Positions 46,843-56,432 of a stretch of DNA of 64,000 nt are shown here, one piece after another (positions within the stretch are counted from its first letter, which is position 1; the number at the start of each line of letters is the position of its first letter). A model generated the notes under the pieces. The model was not told the origin of the DNA and made no database searches. It was given only the letters and a program-made list of their open reading frames with translations. This stretch comes from Negativicutes bacterium (lineage in GTDB: Bacteria > Bacillota > Negativicutes > Anaeromusales > Anaeromusaceae): positions 1 through 64,000 of the forward strand of contig SAAJ01000012.1 of NCBI GenBank assembly GCA_009929485.1, written 5' to 3'. The position numbers and the translations under genes are program-made.

Positions 46843-47478
46843 TTGTTCGAATTATTCGATTCGGCGATTTTGGTATTACAAGACATTTTGAATGTTTTTT
46901 ATCAACTAACAGCAACTTTGGGTTTTCCCAGTTACGGTTTGGCTATTATTTTAATGACTCTGGTGATTAAAATGATTATGTACCCGTTGACTGTGAAGCA
47001 GGTAAAATCCATGAAAGGCATGCAAATCTTGCAGCCTAAAATGAAGGAACTGCAGACCAAATATAAAGACAAACCGGAAAAATTGCAGCAGGAAATGATC
47101 AAGCTTTATAAGGAAACCGGTGTAAATCCTATGGCCGGTTGCTTGCCTCTTGTTTTGCAGATGCCTATTTTTATCATTATTTTTTACGGATTGCGCGACT
47201 TTACCTTTAATGGTGCGACAGCCTTTTTATGGCTGGTCGATTTGGCGCAGCCAGATCCTTTGTATATTCTTCCCGTGTTGTCGGCTTTGACGACTTTCTA
47301 CCAGCAAAAACAAACCTCGACAGAGATGAACCAGCAGGCGAAGATGATGCTGATGTTCATGCCTCTGTTTATCGGCTATATTAGTACGACCTTCTCCAGT
47401 GGCCTGGTGTTGTACTGGGTGACGATGAATACGGTGCAGATCGTACAGCAATGGTGGATGAGCCGCGATGCGGCGTAA
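46843..47478 (+). CDS. yidC: Membrane protein insertase YidC (Gram-positive/short type)
   Basis: 211 residues with a TTG start at 46843. Five membrane helices are expected; LAIILMTLVIKMIMYPL and the basic loop KQVKSMKGMQILQPKMKELQ are typical. It has no signal-peptide lipobox, unlike SpoIIIJ-type proteins of Bacillus. Inserts proteins into the inner membrane with or without Sec. Confidence 0.94.
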   Translation: MFELFDSAILVLQDILNVFYQLTATLGFPSYGLAIILMTLVIKMIMYPLTVKQVKSMKGMQILQPKMKELQTKYKDKPEKLQQEMIKLYKETGVNPMAGCLPLVLQMPIFIIIFYGLRDFTFNGATAFLWLVDLAQPDPLYILPVLSALTTFYQQKQTSTEMNQQAKMMLMFMPLFIGYISTTFSSGLVLYWVTMNTVQIVQQWWMSRDAA

Positions 47479-47503
47479 GCTCGGATAAGGGGGCAGGAAC
47501 AAT

Positions 47504-48136
47504 ATGCTGAAATCTGTGGAAAAAACGGCTAAAACTATGGAAGAAGCGCTTGCTAGCGCTTTGGAGGAGTTAGGTGTCAGTGAAGACCGAGTAACGGTGG
47601 AAATACTGGAAGAGCCTAGTAAAGGGCTGTTTGGTTTTATCGGTGGCAAGCCGGCTCGGATTTTGGTCAATGTGCGTCCGTTGGATGCATTGACTGTAGG
47701 TAAACAGTTTTTAAGCGACTTGTTTCAATCCATGCATATTGCAGTAGAATTGGAAGTGGCTGTTCCAGAAGAAGAAGGCCCTGTGGCCGTCAATCTGCGC
47801 GGTGAAGATTTGGGTATTTTGATTGGCAAACATGGTCAGACGCTGGACGCGCTGCAGTACTTGACGAATTTGGCGGCTAATCGCGACGCGGAAGAAAAAA
47901 TAAAATTCGTCATTGATGTGGAAGAATACCGGCGGCGGCGGGCGGAAACGCTGACACGTTTGGCGCAGCGCTTAGCCAGCAAAGTGAAGCGTATGGGCGA
48001 ACCGGTTGTCTTGGAGCCTATGACGCCGCATGAGCGTAAAATCATTCACATGGCGCTGCAGGATGATCGCCGGATTTCTACGTATAGCGAAGGCGAAGAG
48101 CCTAACCGTAAAGTAGTAATTGCTCTGAAACGCTAG
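47504..48136 (+). CDS. jag: RNA-binding protein Jag/KhpB
   Basis: 210 residues. Jag_N domain at 1-50, a KH domain near 90-135 (LGILIGKHGQTLDALQYL) and a C-terminal R3H domain (TPHERKIIHMALQDD). Binds single-stranded RNA. Conserved next to yidC. Confidence 0.95.
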   Translation: MLKSVEKTAKTMEEALASALEELGVSEDRVTVEILEEPSKGLFGFIGGKPARILVNVRPLDALTVGKQFLSDLFQSMHIAVELEVAVPEEEGPVAVNLRGEDLGILIGKHGQTLDALQYLTNLAANRDAEEKIKFVIDVEEYRRRRAETLTRLAQRLASKVKRMGEPVVLEPMTPHERKIIHMALQDDRRISTYSEGEEPNRKVVIALKR

Positions 48137-48170
48137 CAAATCGTAAAATAGCGTAATGAAATGGTGTGCA

Positions 48171-48225
48171 ATGCCCCGCAAACTGGTGTACTTTCGCTTG
48201 TACGCTATGTTGTGGGGCGTTTTTA
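48171..48225 (+). terminator. Terminator after jag
   Basis: Stem with tgccccgcaa / ttgtggggcg, an inner gtgtac/gtac stem, then TTTTT. It separates jag from mnmE. Confidence 0.85.
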
Positions 48226-48241
48226 TTAAGGAGGAAGGATT

Positions 48242-49624
48242 ATGGCTGAAGATACGATCAGCGCCATTGTGACGGCTCCGGGAGAAGCCGGTGTGGGCAT
48301 TGTGCGTGTTTCGGGGCCGTTGGCGCAAAACGTTGGGGAGGCTTTGTTTTGCAGCGCTTCAGGACGAAAGCTTGCCGAATTGCCTTCTCACTATGCGTCG
48401 TATGGCAAAGTGGTAAATCCTGTAGACGGCGCAATGGTTGATGAAGTATTGCTGTTGGTGATGCGGGCGCCGCATTCGTATACTCGGGAAGATGTGGTGG
48501 AGATTCAATGCCATGGCAGTCATGTTTCCTTGCGCCGTATTTTGGCGTTAACCTTGTCTTGCGGCGCTCGTTTAGCCGAGCCCGGGGAATTTACGAAGCG
48601 AGCTTTTTTAAACGGCCGCTTGGATTTGACCCAGGCGGAAGCGGTGATGGACGTCATCCGTGCTAAAACAGAGGCGTCTTTGCGATTGGCGGTACGCCAT
48701 TTGGAAGGCGGTTTGGCGGCTGCGATTCGGGCGGAGCGGGAGCGCCTGCTGGCCTTGATTGCTCATATTGAAGCGCTGTTGGATTATCCGGAAGAGGAGA
48801 TCGAAGAAGTCAGCGCCCGGCAGGCGGCAGATGGCGCTGCTTTAGCCGCAGCGAAATTGCAGCACCTTTTAGATACGGCCGACCAGGGAAAAGTGTTGCG
48901 CGAGGGGCTGGCAACAGTCATTTTGGGCAAGCCTAATGTAGGCAAGTCCAGTCTTTTGAATGCGCTGGTGCGGACGCAGCGGGCGATTGTGACGGATGTG
49001 CCCGGAACGACGCGGGATGTGATTGAGGAATATGTGAATCTGCGCGGCGTGCCGCTGCGTATCATTGATACCGCTGGTATTCGCGAAACCGAGGATATTG
49101 TAGAGAAACTGGGAGTAGAGCGCAGCCGGCAAATGCTGGAGGAAGCGGATTTAGTCTTGGTGCTGCTGGATACTTCACGTCCCTTAAGTACAGAGGACAA
49201 GGAAGTGCTAACGCTTCTGGGAGCCCAAAAGAGTCTTGTGTTATTGAATAAAAGCGATTTGCCTCCTCTCTGGGGAGAGGAAGAAATCCGGACGTTGGCG
49301 CCTGGGCAGCAAGTACTTCGCATTTCGCTTGCCGCCGCTTCCGGCTTAGAGGAGTTGGAGGAGGCTATTGTGCAGCAGGTGTATTGCGGCGCAGCTAGTC
49401 AAGGAGAAGGACTTTTAGCGGTCAATGTGCGTCAGGAGGCGCTCTTGCAGCAAGCGGTTCGTCATTTGCAGGAAGTAGGGGTGGCAGCAGCAGCAGGCAT
49501 GCCGCTGGATTGCTTATCCATTGATTTACGCGCGGCTTGGACTTTGCTGGGGGAAATTACCGGCGATACCGTGGGCGAAGATATGATTACAGAGATTTTC
49601 AGTCGCTTTTGCATCGGCAAATAA
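48242..49624 (+). CDS. mnmE: tRNA uridine-5-carboxymethylaminomethyl GTPase MnmE
   Basis: 460 residues. G-domain GKPNVGKSSLLNAL near residue 227, DTAG near 277, NKSD near 337, and the C-terminal CIGK in SRFCIGK. With MnmG it modifies the wobble uridine of certain tRNAs. Directly followed by mnmG. Confidence 0.97.
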   Translation: MAEDTISAIVTAPGEAGVGIVRVSGPLAQNVGEALFCSASGRKLAELPSHYASYGKVVNPVDGAMVDEVLLLVMRAPHSYTREDVVEIQCHGSHVSLRRILALTLSCGARLAEPGEFTKRAFLNGRLDLTQAEAVMDVIRAKTEASLRLAVRHLEGGLAAAIRAERERLLALIAHIEALLDYPEEEIEEVSARQAADGAALAAAKLQHLLDTADQGKVLREGLATVILGKPNVGKSSLLNALVRTQRAIVTDVPGTTRDVIEEYVNLRGVPLRIIDTAGIRETEDIVEKLGVERSRQMLEEADLVLVLLDTSRPLSTEDKEVLTLLGAQKSLVLLNKSDLPPLWGEEEIRTLAPGQQVLRISLAAASGLEELEEAIVQQVYCGAASQGEGLLAVNVRQEALLQQAVRHLQEVGVAAAAGMPLDCLSIDLRAAWTLLGEITGDTVGEDMITEIFSRFCIGK

Positions 49625-49669
49625 TTAGGATAAAAGCGCCGGACATGGCGTTTCTAGGGGGAGAAGGCT

Positions 49670-51547
49670 TTGGATCACGCAGGAAGTTTTGATGTGATTG
49701 TCATCGGCGCCGGCCATGCCGGCTGCGAAGCGGCGTTAGCTGCAGCGCGCATGGGCTGTTCGACGCTGGTGGCGACGCTGAATTTGGATAATATTGCCTT
49801 GATGCCGTGCAATCCGGCAGTGGGCGGTTCCGCGAAAGGGCATCTTGTGCGGGAAGTTGACGCCTTGGGCGGCGAAATGGGCGTTAATACAGATCTTACT
49901 TGTATACAAATGCGTATGCTCAATACCGGCAAAGGCCCTGCGGTCCATGCTTTACGGGCGCAGGCTGACAAGGTAGTGTATCAGCGGCGCATGAAGGAAG
50001 TCATGGAAAACCAGCCTGGACTTTTCATTAAACAATTGCTGGTGGAAGAATTGTTGGTGGAGCAGGGAGCTGTCAAAGGCATCCGCTGTGAAACCGGCGA
50101 GGTTTACGAAGCTTCCTGCGTGATTTTGGCGTCAGGGACGTATTTGGGCGGCAAAATTATTATCGGTGAGACCGTTTACGCTGGCGGTCCTAATGGACAG
50201 CGGGCGGCGGAAAAACTGACGGCTTCCTTAAAAGAGCATGGCGTCAAGTTAATGCGCTTTAAAACCGGCACGCCGGCCAGGGTCGATGCGCGGTCTTTGG
50301 ATTTTTCTAAAATGATTGTTCAGCCAGGGGATGAAGAATGTCATAATTTTTCTTTTCTCAGTGAGGTTGCAACGAGAGAACAGCTTCCTTGCTGGTTGAC
50401 GTATACCAACGCGGAAACGCACCGGATTATCCGGGAAAATCTGCATCGAGCCCCGATGTATACAGGGGTAGTAGAAGGTGTAGGGCCGCGCTATTGTCCA
50501 TCTATTGAGTCCAAGATCGTTCGTTTTGCGGAAAAAGAAGCTCATCAGCTTTTTGTGGAACCAGAAGGACTCAATACGCGGGAAATGTATGTACAAGGCA
50601 TGTCTACCAGTCTGCCTATGGATGTGCAGCTTGCTTTCTTGCGGACCATTCCAGGACTTGAGAAAGTAGAAATCATGCGCGCCGGCTATGCCATTGACTA
50701 CGATTGCCTGGAGCCGACGCAGCTGACGGCGACGCTGGAGCACAAGGCCATTGGCGGCTTTTTTTCCGCCGGTCAGTCTAACGGCACTTCCGGGTATGAG
50801 GAAGCTGCAGGACAAGGCCTTATAGCAGGCATTAACGCCGCCTGTAAGGTGCAGGGCAAGGATCCTTTGGTATTGTCCCGCAGCGATGCGTATTTGGGCG
50901 TATTGATTGACGATCTGGTGACCAAGGGAACCAATGAGCCTTATCGAATGATGACCTCTAGGGCGGAGTATCGCTTGCTCTTGCGTCAGGATAATGCAGA
51001 TCTGCGTTTGACGGAAAAAGGACGCCAAGTAGGCTTGGTCAATGACGAGCGCTACGCGCGTTTTCAAGCGAAGAAAGCAGCTATTGAAGAAGCTGTAGCA
51101 CAGCTGAAGGAGCGGCATATCGGGCCGTCTCCGGCGGCGCAGCAGGCGCTGACGCAAATGGGAAGCAGCGAACTAAAAAGCGGTATTTCTCTATACGGTT
51201 TGCTGCGTCGTCCAGAGGTGACTTATGCTATGTTAGAGGAGCATTTTGAGGCGCCTGCGCTGGCGGCGGAAATAAAAGAGCAAGTAGAAATTGGGGCGAA
51301 ATACGAAGGCTATATTAAAAAGCAGCTGGAAGAAGTGCAGCGAGCGGAAAAGCTGGAAAGCAAGCTGCTGCCGAATAATGTGGACTATCTTTCCTTGCAG
51401 GGGCTGGCTGTAGAAGCTAGGGAAAAGCTGCAGGAAATCAAGCCGCGTTCGGTTGGGCAGGCCTCGCGTATTTCCGGCGTATCTCCTGCGGACATTGCGG
51501 TGCTGTTGGTGCATCTGGAACAGCGGCGCAGGGAGGAAGAAGCATGA
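49670..51547 (+). CDS. mnmG: tRNA uridine-5-carboxymethylaminomethyl enzyme MnmG (GidA)
   Basis: 625 residues from a TTG start at 49670, 6 bases after a GGGGGAGAAGG site. FAD motif [19 protein letters not shown] near residue 11; [15 protein letters not shown] near 46 and the C-terminal [18 protein letters not shown]-dependent partner of MnmE. The 3' end overlaps rsmG by 4 bases. Confidence 0.97.
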   Translation: MDHAGSFDVIVIGAGHAGCEAALAAARMGCSTLVATLNLDNIALMPCNPAVGGSAKGHLVREVDALGGEMGVNTDLTCIQMRMLNTGKGPAVHALRAQADKVVYQRRMKEVMENQPGLFIKQLLVEELLVEQGAVKGIRCETGEVYEASCVILASGTYLGGKIIIGETVYAGGPNGQRAAEKLTASLKEHGVKLMRFKTGTPARVDARSLDFSKMIVQPGDEECHNFSFLSEVATREQLPCWLTYTNAETHRIIRENLHRAPMYTGVVEGVGPRYCPSIESKIVRFAEKEAHQLFVEPEGLNTREMYVQGMSTSLPMDVQLAFLRTIPGLEKVEIMRAGYAIDYDCLEPTQLTATLEHKAIGGFFSAGQSNGTSGYEEAAGQGLIAGINAACKVQGKDPLVLSRSDAYLGVLIDDLVTKGTNEPYRMMTSRAEYRLLLRQDNADLRLTEKGRQVGLVNDERYARFQAKKAAIEEAVAQLKERHIGPSPAAQQALTQMGSSELKSGISLYGLLRRPEVTYAMLEEHFEAPALAAEIKEQVEIGAKYEGYIKKQLEEVQRAEKLESKLLPNNVDYLSLQGLAVEAREKLQEIKPRSVGQASRISGVSPADIAVLLVHLEQRRREEEA

Positions 51548-52263
51548 GTTTTACAGAACATTTTCGACAAGCCGCTGCGGCAAGCGGTTATAAATTGTCG
51601 GAAGAACAAATTCATAAATTTGAGATTTATTATCAGTTATTAGTAGAGTGGAATCAAAAAATGAATCTAACTGCGATTACTGAACCTGCGGAAGTCGCGG
51701 TAAAACACATGGTGGACTCTTTGACCGCCTTTGAGGAACAACTGTTTTTCTCAGGGGCCTCTGTGGCGGATGTAGGCACTGGCGCTGGTTTTCCCGGGGT
51801 GCCCTTAAAGTTGTTTCGCCCTGATTTGCAGCTGACCTTGATTGATTCTCTGCAGAAGCGTTTGAATTTTTTAACAGCTGTCATTGAGGCTGCTGGTATA
51901 AAAGACGTAGCGGTGTTGCACTACCGAGCCGAGGAAGCCGGTCAAAAGAAAGAGCTGCGTGAAGCCTTTGATTTTGTTACCTCTAGGGCAGTAGCGAGGC
52001 TGCCGGTTTTATGCGAGCTTTGCTTGCCGCTGGTAAAAATTGGCGGCTATTTTGTGGCCCTTAAGGGAGCTCAGTATGAGGACGAATTGCTCGAGGCGGA
52101 GCGCGCTTTGCGGGTTCTGGGCGCGGAAGTGGCGCAGGTAAAGCCTGTGCGGCTGCCGGGACTAGAGGATGTACGGGCAGTAATCTATTTGAAAAAAGTA
52201 AAGACAACTCCTAAGGCATACCCGCGACGCGCGGGGCTGCCGGAGAAAAAACCTTTGATCTAA
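51544..52263 (+). CDS. rsmG: 16S rRNA (guanine527-N7)-methyltransferase RsmG (GidB)
   Basis: 239 residues. SAM-binding [13 protein letters not shown] near residue 75; [10 protein letters not shown] near 39. Methylates G527 of 16S rRNA. Starts inside the mnmG stop. The C-terminus [16 protein letters not shown] is typical. Confidence 0.96.
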   Translation: MSFTEHFRQAAAASGYKLSEEQIHKFEIYYQLLVEWNQKMNLTAITEPAEVAVKHMVDSLTAFEEQLFFSGASVADVGTGAGFPGVPLKLFRPDLQLTLIDSLQKRLNFLTAVIEAAGIKDVAVLHYRAEEAGQKKELREAFDFVTSRAVARLPVLCELCLPLVKIGGYFVALKGAQYEDELLEAERALRVLGAEVAQVKPVRLPGLEDVRAVIYLKKVKTTPKAYPRRAGLPEKKPLI

Positions 52264-52295
52264 GGAACCACTGATTTAATGGGGAAAGGGATATT

Positions 52296-52430
52296 GAACA
52301 GGAGAATCGGAGAACCGGAGGGTCCGCAAGAGAGTAAAAAAATGTACTTTCTATTTCCCGGGAAATAGAAAGTACAGCGAGAGAATAATAGTCCCTATTT
52401 CTCTTTGCACATCCTCCATCTACTCCTGTT
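52296..52430. repeat. Inverted pair of AACARGAG repeats enclosing the Noc site
   Basis: Left arm gaacaggag.atcggag..ggagg...gcaagaga, right arm tctctttgc..atcctcc..ctcctgtt. The Noc-type palindrome lies in the loop, so it sits at the tip of a possible long hairpin. Confidence 0.7.
52344..52375. promoter_or_regulatory. Noc-binding site (NBS) within a 32-bp perfect palindrome
   Basis: TATTTCCCGGGAAATA at 52352-52367 matches the Bacillus Noc-binding consensus exactly in its 14-base core (ATTTCCCGGGAAAT) and is extended by GTACTTTC/GAAAGTAC arms. It lies about 300 bases upstream of the noc start. Confidence 0.9.
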
Positions 52431-52435
52431 TATAA

Positions 52436-52531
52436 CCCGTGCCACTCATGCGTACCCTCCCGTGACTCTCGCGACTCTTGTTCAAATTCCCGTTCCCTCT
52501 GGCTTTTCTCTGTTACTCTGTTCCTCTTGTT
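52436..52531 (-). repeat. AACARGAG unit joined to CAGAG-type words
   Basis: On the minus strand: gaacaagagtcgcgagagtcacg and a gagggtacg block, preceded by gaacagagtaacagag-type words. Together with the previous pair and the Noc site it fills the 405-base gap before noc. Confidence 0.7.
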
Positions 52532-52668
52532 CGTTCCCCTTTAAAGGTCTTATAGCTGTTTTTTGCAGGCTCTATGAAAATAAGATAAACGCATGCTATA
52601 ATCAGTGTATCATTACATAGCTTCCCGGATTTTTGTGGTTTTACAAACCGGGGAAAGGGTGGCCATCC

Positions 52669-53607
52669 ATGAATCCTTTGACAAAGCTTTTTGGTTTTGG
52701 ACAAACAAAAGAAGAAATAAAAGAAGAAACCCAAAAAGAAATGCCAGCGGCTGTAGAGCCGGCCATAGAGACGGAGGCTGCGGCTGAAGCAGAGCCGAAG
52801 CAGCAAGAGGTGCGTTCGGTTTTAATTGAGAGCATTCAGGCTAACCGGTTTCAGCCGCGCAAGACCTTTCATGATGAATCGCTGGAGGAATTGGCGGCAT
52901 CAATTCGGGAGTTTGGAGTGCTGCAGCCATTGTTGGTGCGTCCTTTGGAAGAAGGGTTCGAGCTGGTAGCTGGCGAACGGCGTCTGCGTGCGTCAAAGCT
53001 GGCCGGCTTGGCGGAAGTGCCTGTGATTTCGCGCGAGATTGGCGATAAAGAAGTAGCTGAGATGGCCATGATTGAAAATCTGCAGCGCGAGGATCTGCAT
53101 TTTTTGGAAGAGGCCGAAGGCTTTCAGCAGCTTATTGTGCAATTTGGCTTTACTCAGGAAGAATTGGCAAAACGGGTGGGGAAGAGTCAATCCACACTGG
53201 CCAATAAATTGCGCTTGTTAAAGTTAGAGCCGCAGGTACGGCAGCGTTTGCAGGAAGAGCGGTTATCGGAGCGTCATGCCCGAGCGCTTTTGAAGCTGGA
53301 GTCCCCGGAGGAGCAAGAAGAAGTGCTGGCTGCGGTTTGCGCGGAGCAGCTTAACGTGCGACAGACGGAGGAACTGATTGCTTGTCGTCAACAACCTCCA
53401 GAACAGGGAAACGAGAAGAGTAAGAAAAAAGAGCGCAAGCGTCTGACTGGCGTGATTCGGGATGTGCGCATTTTTTTGAATACCATTCAGCAAGTGGCGG
53501 ATACTATGAAACAAAATGGACTTGCCGTACAGATGCAGCAGCGTCAAGAAGAGGATGATATTATCGTGGAGCTGCGCATCCCTAAGAAAAAAACGGCTGG
53601 GAAATAA
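52669..53607 (+). CDS. noc: Noc-type nucleoid occlusion protein (ParB family)
   Basis: 312 residues from ATG 52669 (AAAGGGTGG upstream). The N-terminus NPLTKLFGFGQ forms an amphipathic helix like that by which Bacillus Noc binds the membrane. ParB N-domain: GERRLRASKLAGL near 112, CTP-binding; HTH TQEELAKRVGKSQSTLANKLR near 175. The position after rsmG is that of Noc in Firmicutes, and a cognate NBS lies upstream. It prevents division over the nucleoid. Confidence 0.9.
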   Translation: MNPLTKLFGFGQTKEEIKEETQKEMPAAVEPAIETEAAAEAEPKQQEVRSVLIESIQANRFQPRKTFHDESLEELAASIREFGVLQPLLVRPLEEGFELVAGERRLRASKLAGLAEVPVISREIGDKEVAEMAMIENLQREDLHFLEEAEGFQQLIVQFGFTQEELAKRVGKSQSTLANKLRLLKLEPQVRQRLQEERLSERHARALLKLESPEEQEEVLAAVCAEQLNVRQTEELIACRQQPPEQGNEKSKKKERKRLTGVIRDVRIFLNTIQQVADTMKQNGLAVQMQQRQEEDDIIVELRIPKKKTAGK

Positions 53608-53632
53608 CAGGAAATGAACAAGTAACAGGATT

Positions 53633-53670
53633 GAACAAGAGAACCGGAGTCACGTGAGGGTACGCAAGAG
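53633..53670 (+). repeat. Single AACARGAG repeat unit
   Basis: gaacaagagaaccggag, then tcacgtgagggtacg. Lies just after noc; its inverted counterpart is at 53945. Confidence 0.7.
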
Positions 53671-53682
53671 AAGAAAAATAAA

Positions 53683-53725
53683 GGCTGTTGTAACATGTGA
53701 TAGTACATGCTGCAACAGCCGTTTT
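53683..53725 (+). terminator. Terminator after noc
   Basis: ggctgttg / caacagcc, inner catgt/acatg, then TTTT-like tail (gttttag). Confidence 0.88.
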
Positions 53726-53785
53726 AGTTTTACTAAAATCTAAAATATAACAAGAATTAGATGGTTCTAAAGGCGGCATGGTTGT

Positions 53786-53932
53786 ATTTGAGACAAGATT
53801 TGCGCGCGCCTCGAAAAAGCTGGCTAAGTCGGCAGTTTCTTAACTCGCTGTGCTCAAACAGGCGAAACTGTGATCCGCCTTAGCCATTTTTTTCGTCCTG
53901 CGGACCGGTTTGCTCCAATAAAAGTCTCAAAT
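53786..53932 (+). repeat. Structured element, CTCGCTGYGCTCARACAG type, copy 2
   Basis: 147 bases. Outer arms atttgagac / gtctcaaat, middle arms ggctaag / cttagcc, and the conserved 20-mer AACTCGCTGTGCTCAAACAG at 53842-53861, two differences from copy 1. cctgcggaccg at 53897-53907. The gap between noc and metH (449 bases) holds this, a terminator and purine-rich repeats. Confidence 0.8.
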
Positions 53933-53944
53933 CCAATCAATGCC

Positions 53945-54050
53945 GTAACCCTCATTCGGGCCCTCCGGTTCTCACTGCGACTCATGTTCAATCCTTATTC
54001 TCTGGCTTTTCTCTGTTACTCAGTTACTCTGTGTTCCGTTCTCTTATCCG
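53945..54050 (-). repeat. Two repeat-family blocks, AACARGAG and CAGAG type
   Basis: On the minus strand gaacatgagtcgcag, then agaaccggagggcccg and gagggttacgg, preceded by cagagtaactgagtaacagag. Just outside the metH stop. Confidence 0.75.
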
Positions 54051-54056
54051 TATTTC

Positions 54057-56432
54057 TCAGCCCATCAGTTTTTTAGCTAGCTGCACGGCGGCTACGCCGT
54101 CCGGGGCGTAGGCTTGCGCGCCAGCCTGGGCGGCATAGTCGGCGGTGACCACAGCGCCGCCGGCAATAACTGGAACTTGCAGTCCTGCTTGACGCAAGGC
54201 GCTAATCGTAGCGTCAATAGCCGGTAAAGTGGTGGTCATCAGAGCGCAGAGGCCGACGGCGTCTGCGCTCTGTTCTTTGACGGCGGCGACAATGGCTTCA
54301 ACAGGCACGTCTTTGCCAAGATCGATAACCGTAAAGCCGTTGTTTTCCAGTAAGGCGGCGACAATGTTTTTTCCCAGATCGTGAATGTCTCCTTTGACAG
54401 TAGCCAAGACTACTTTGCCTAGAGAAAGCGTAGCTTCACCGGGAAGCCGGTCTTTGAGCGTAATAAAGGCTTGGCGCATAGTTTCAGCGGACAAAAGCAC
54501 TTGCGGCAGAAAGCAGCGCCCAGCGCCAAAGGCTTCACCGAGTTCCGTCATGGCGGCGGTAAGACCTTGATCGGTAATTTCTAAAGAAGAGCGCCCTTGG
54601 GTTAATGCTTCTTCCACCAAGGCCGGTACGGCTTCTTTTTCTCCTTCAATAACGGCTTGACGCAGACGCCCTAAGATATCCGCAGGTGTAGTTGCTGCTG
54701 CAGGCGCAGCAGCACTAGGCTGCTGTGCTTGGGCGAAAGCTTGGCTGTAGCGGCGACCATTGCTGTCGCGGCCAGTAAGGGCCATAGAAGCGGCCGCGGT
54801 TTGCATCATGCCTTGGTGCAAGGGATTGAGAATGGGGGCGTCTAGGCCAGCTGCAAAGGCCATAGCGGCAAAGGAAGTGTTGACAGCATCCCGTGCAGGA
54901 AGGCCAAAGGAAATATTACTGAGGCCCATCGTGCTGGGATAGCCGAATTCTTCGCGATAAGAACGCAGCGTAGCCAGTGTTTGCAGGGCTGCGTCCGCTT
55001 CGGCGGCGACTGTCAGCGTCAGGGCGTCGAGAATAAAATCGTTTTCTCTAAGGCCTTGCGCTTGTGCGGCGGCAAGAATTTGGCGGATAACAGCCACCCG
55101 TTCTGGAGCGGTAGCAGGCACGCCTGACGGAGAAATAGGTAGACATAATATAGCTGCGCCGTAGCGTTTGGCCAATGGCAAAAACTGCTCTAGCCGCTCT
55201 GGTTCGGCGGAAACCGAGTTGATTAAGGCGCGTCCGGGATATTGCTTCAGTCCGGCTTCTAAGGCGGCGGTATCGCTGGTGTCAATAGCCAGCGGCAAGT
55301 CTACGAGCATGGATAGTTCTTCAATGGCTCGCTTCATAACAGGGGCTTGGTCAATGCCGGCAACTCCCATATTCACGTCCAATACTTGTGCGCCGGCTTT
55401 CACCTGAGCCAAAGCGTCACGTTTGACCATAGCGAAGCTGCCTTCACGGATTTCCGCAGCTAAGGCTTTGCGTCCGGTGGGATTGATGCGTTCGCCGATA
55501 ACCGCGGCCGGTAAATCAGCGCCGAGCCAGACGGTGCGGCTGCGGCTGGTTAAGGCTACGCGGCCTGGCGTAGGTTTATTGCGCTCTACCGGTGAGAGAG
55601 AAGCGGCAGCTTGGCTGAGCGCGCGAATATGAGCCGGAGTTGTGCCGCAGCACCCGCCTAAATAGGAGGCGCCGGCGGCAACGAGTTTCGGCGCCCAATG
55701 GGCCATTTCTTCCGGCGACATGGGGAATACAGTTTCGCCGTTTACCAAGTGCGGCATACCTGCATTGGGCTGCACACTAAGGGGAAGATGCGTAGCGCGA
55801 GCTAATTTTTCCACTACCGGAAGCAGTTGTTCCGGTCCTAAGGAACAATTGGCTCCCAGAACATCAGCTCCCATGGCGGTAAGTAAAATAGCAGCTGTTT
55901 CCGGGTCGGTGCCTGTGACGGTGCGTCCGTCAGCGCCAAAGGAAAGCTGACAAATGACCGGCTTGCTGCTAGAGTCTTTAGCCGCTAAGAGAGCTGCCCG
56001 CATTTCTTGGATATCAATAATAGTTTCAATAAGCAGCAGATCGACGCCAGCGGCGTCAAGAGCGCGGATTTGTTCGCAAAAGACGTCATAGGCTTCATCA
56101 AAGGATAAATCGCCAAGGGGATGAAGCAGCTTGCCCGTAGGACCAATAGAGCCTGCGATCCGCGTTTCCGGGCGGCAAGCAGCTTTGGCAGCATTCACCG
56201 CCTCTTGGCAAATAATGGAAACTTGATTTTGGAGACCATAATGAGTCAATTTAATGCGATTAGCGCCAAAGGTATTGGTTTCAATAATCGTAGCGCCATG
56301 TTCTATGTATTGGCGGTGAATGGAGGTTACGACATCTGGCGCCTCTAAATTCATGGCCTCCGGGCAGGCGCCTACGGCCAAACCGGCATTTTGCAGCATG
56401 GTGCCCATAGCACCGTCAAAAATAGCAATCAT
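54057..56432 (-). CDS. metH: Methionine synthase lacking the activation domain (MetH, three-domain)
   Basis: 791 residues. Homocysteine methyltransferase domain (about 1-290; Zn ligand motif GGCCGTTPAHIRAL near 258), methyltetrahydrofolate-binding pterin domain (about 310-570; GERINPTGRKAL) and a cobalamin domain (about 600-791; DIHDLGKNIVAALL, the B12 DxHxxG motif). It transfers a methyl group from methyl-THF to homocysteine. The usual C-terminal AdoMet reactivation domain is absent; the adjacent gene supplies it. Inserted in reverse orientation between noc and soj. Confidence 0.95.
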   Translation of the reverse strand: MIAIFDGAMGTMLQNAGLAVGACPEAMNLEAPDVVTSIHRQYIEHGATIIETNTFGANRIKLTHYGLQNQVSIICQEAVNAAKAACRPETRIAGSIGPTGKLLHPLGDLSFDEAYDVFCEQIRALDAAGVDLLLIETIIDIQEMRAALLAAKDSSSKPVICQLSFGADGRTVTGTDPETAAILLTAMGADVLGANCSLGPEQLLPVVEKLARATHLPLSVQPNAGMPHLVNGETVFPMSPEEMAHWAPKLVAAGASYLGGCCGTTPAHIRALSQAAASLSPVERNKPTPGRVALTSRSRTVWLGADLPAAVIGERINPTGRKALAAEIREGSFAMVKRDALAQVKAGAQVLDVNMGVAGIDQAPVMKRAIEELSMLVDLPLAIDTSDTAALEAGLKQYPGRALINSVSAEPERLEQFLPLAKRYGAAILCLPISPSGVPATAPERVAVIRQILAAAQAQGLRENDFILDALTLTVAAEADAALQTLATLRSYREEFGYPSTMGLSNISFGLPARDAVNTSFAAMAFAAGLDAPILNPLHQGMMQTAAASMALTGRDSNGRRYSQAFAQAQQPSAAAPAAATTPADILGRLRQAVIEGEKEAVPALVEEALTQGRSSLEITDQGLTAAMTELGEAFGAGRCFLPQVLLSAETMRQAFITLKDRLPGEATLSLGKVVLATVKGDIHDLGKNIVAALLENNGFTVIDLGKDVPVEAIVAAVKEQSADAVGLCALMTTTLPAIDATISALRQAGLQVPVIAGGAVVTADYAAQAGAQAYAPDGVAAVQLAKKLMG

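Noticed and set aside
52264-52283. aaccactgatttaatg as a decayed end of the MITE-like element
   Set aside because: Only about a dozen bases resemble the terminal repeat, without the partner end; too weak to call.
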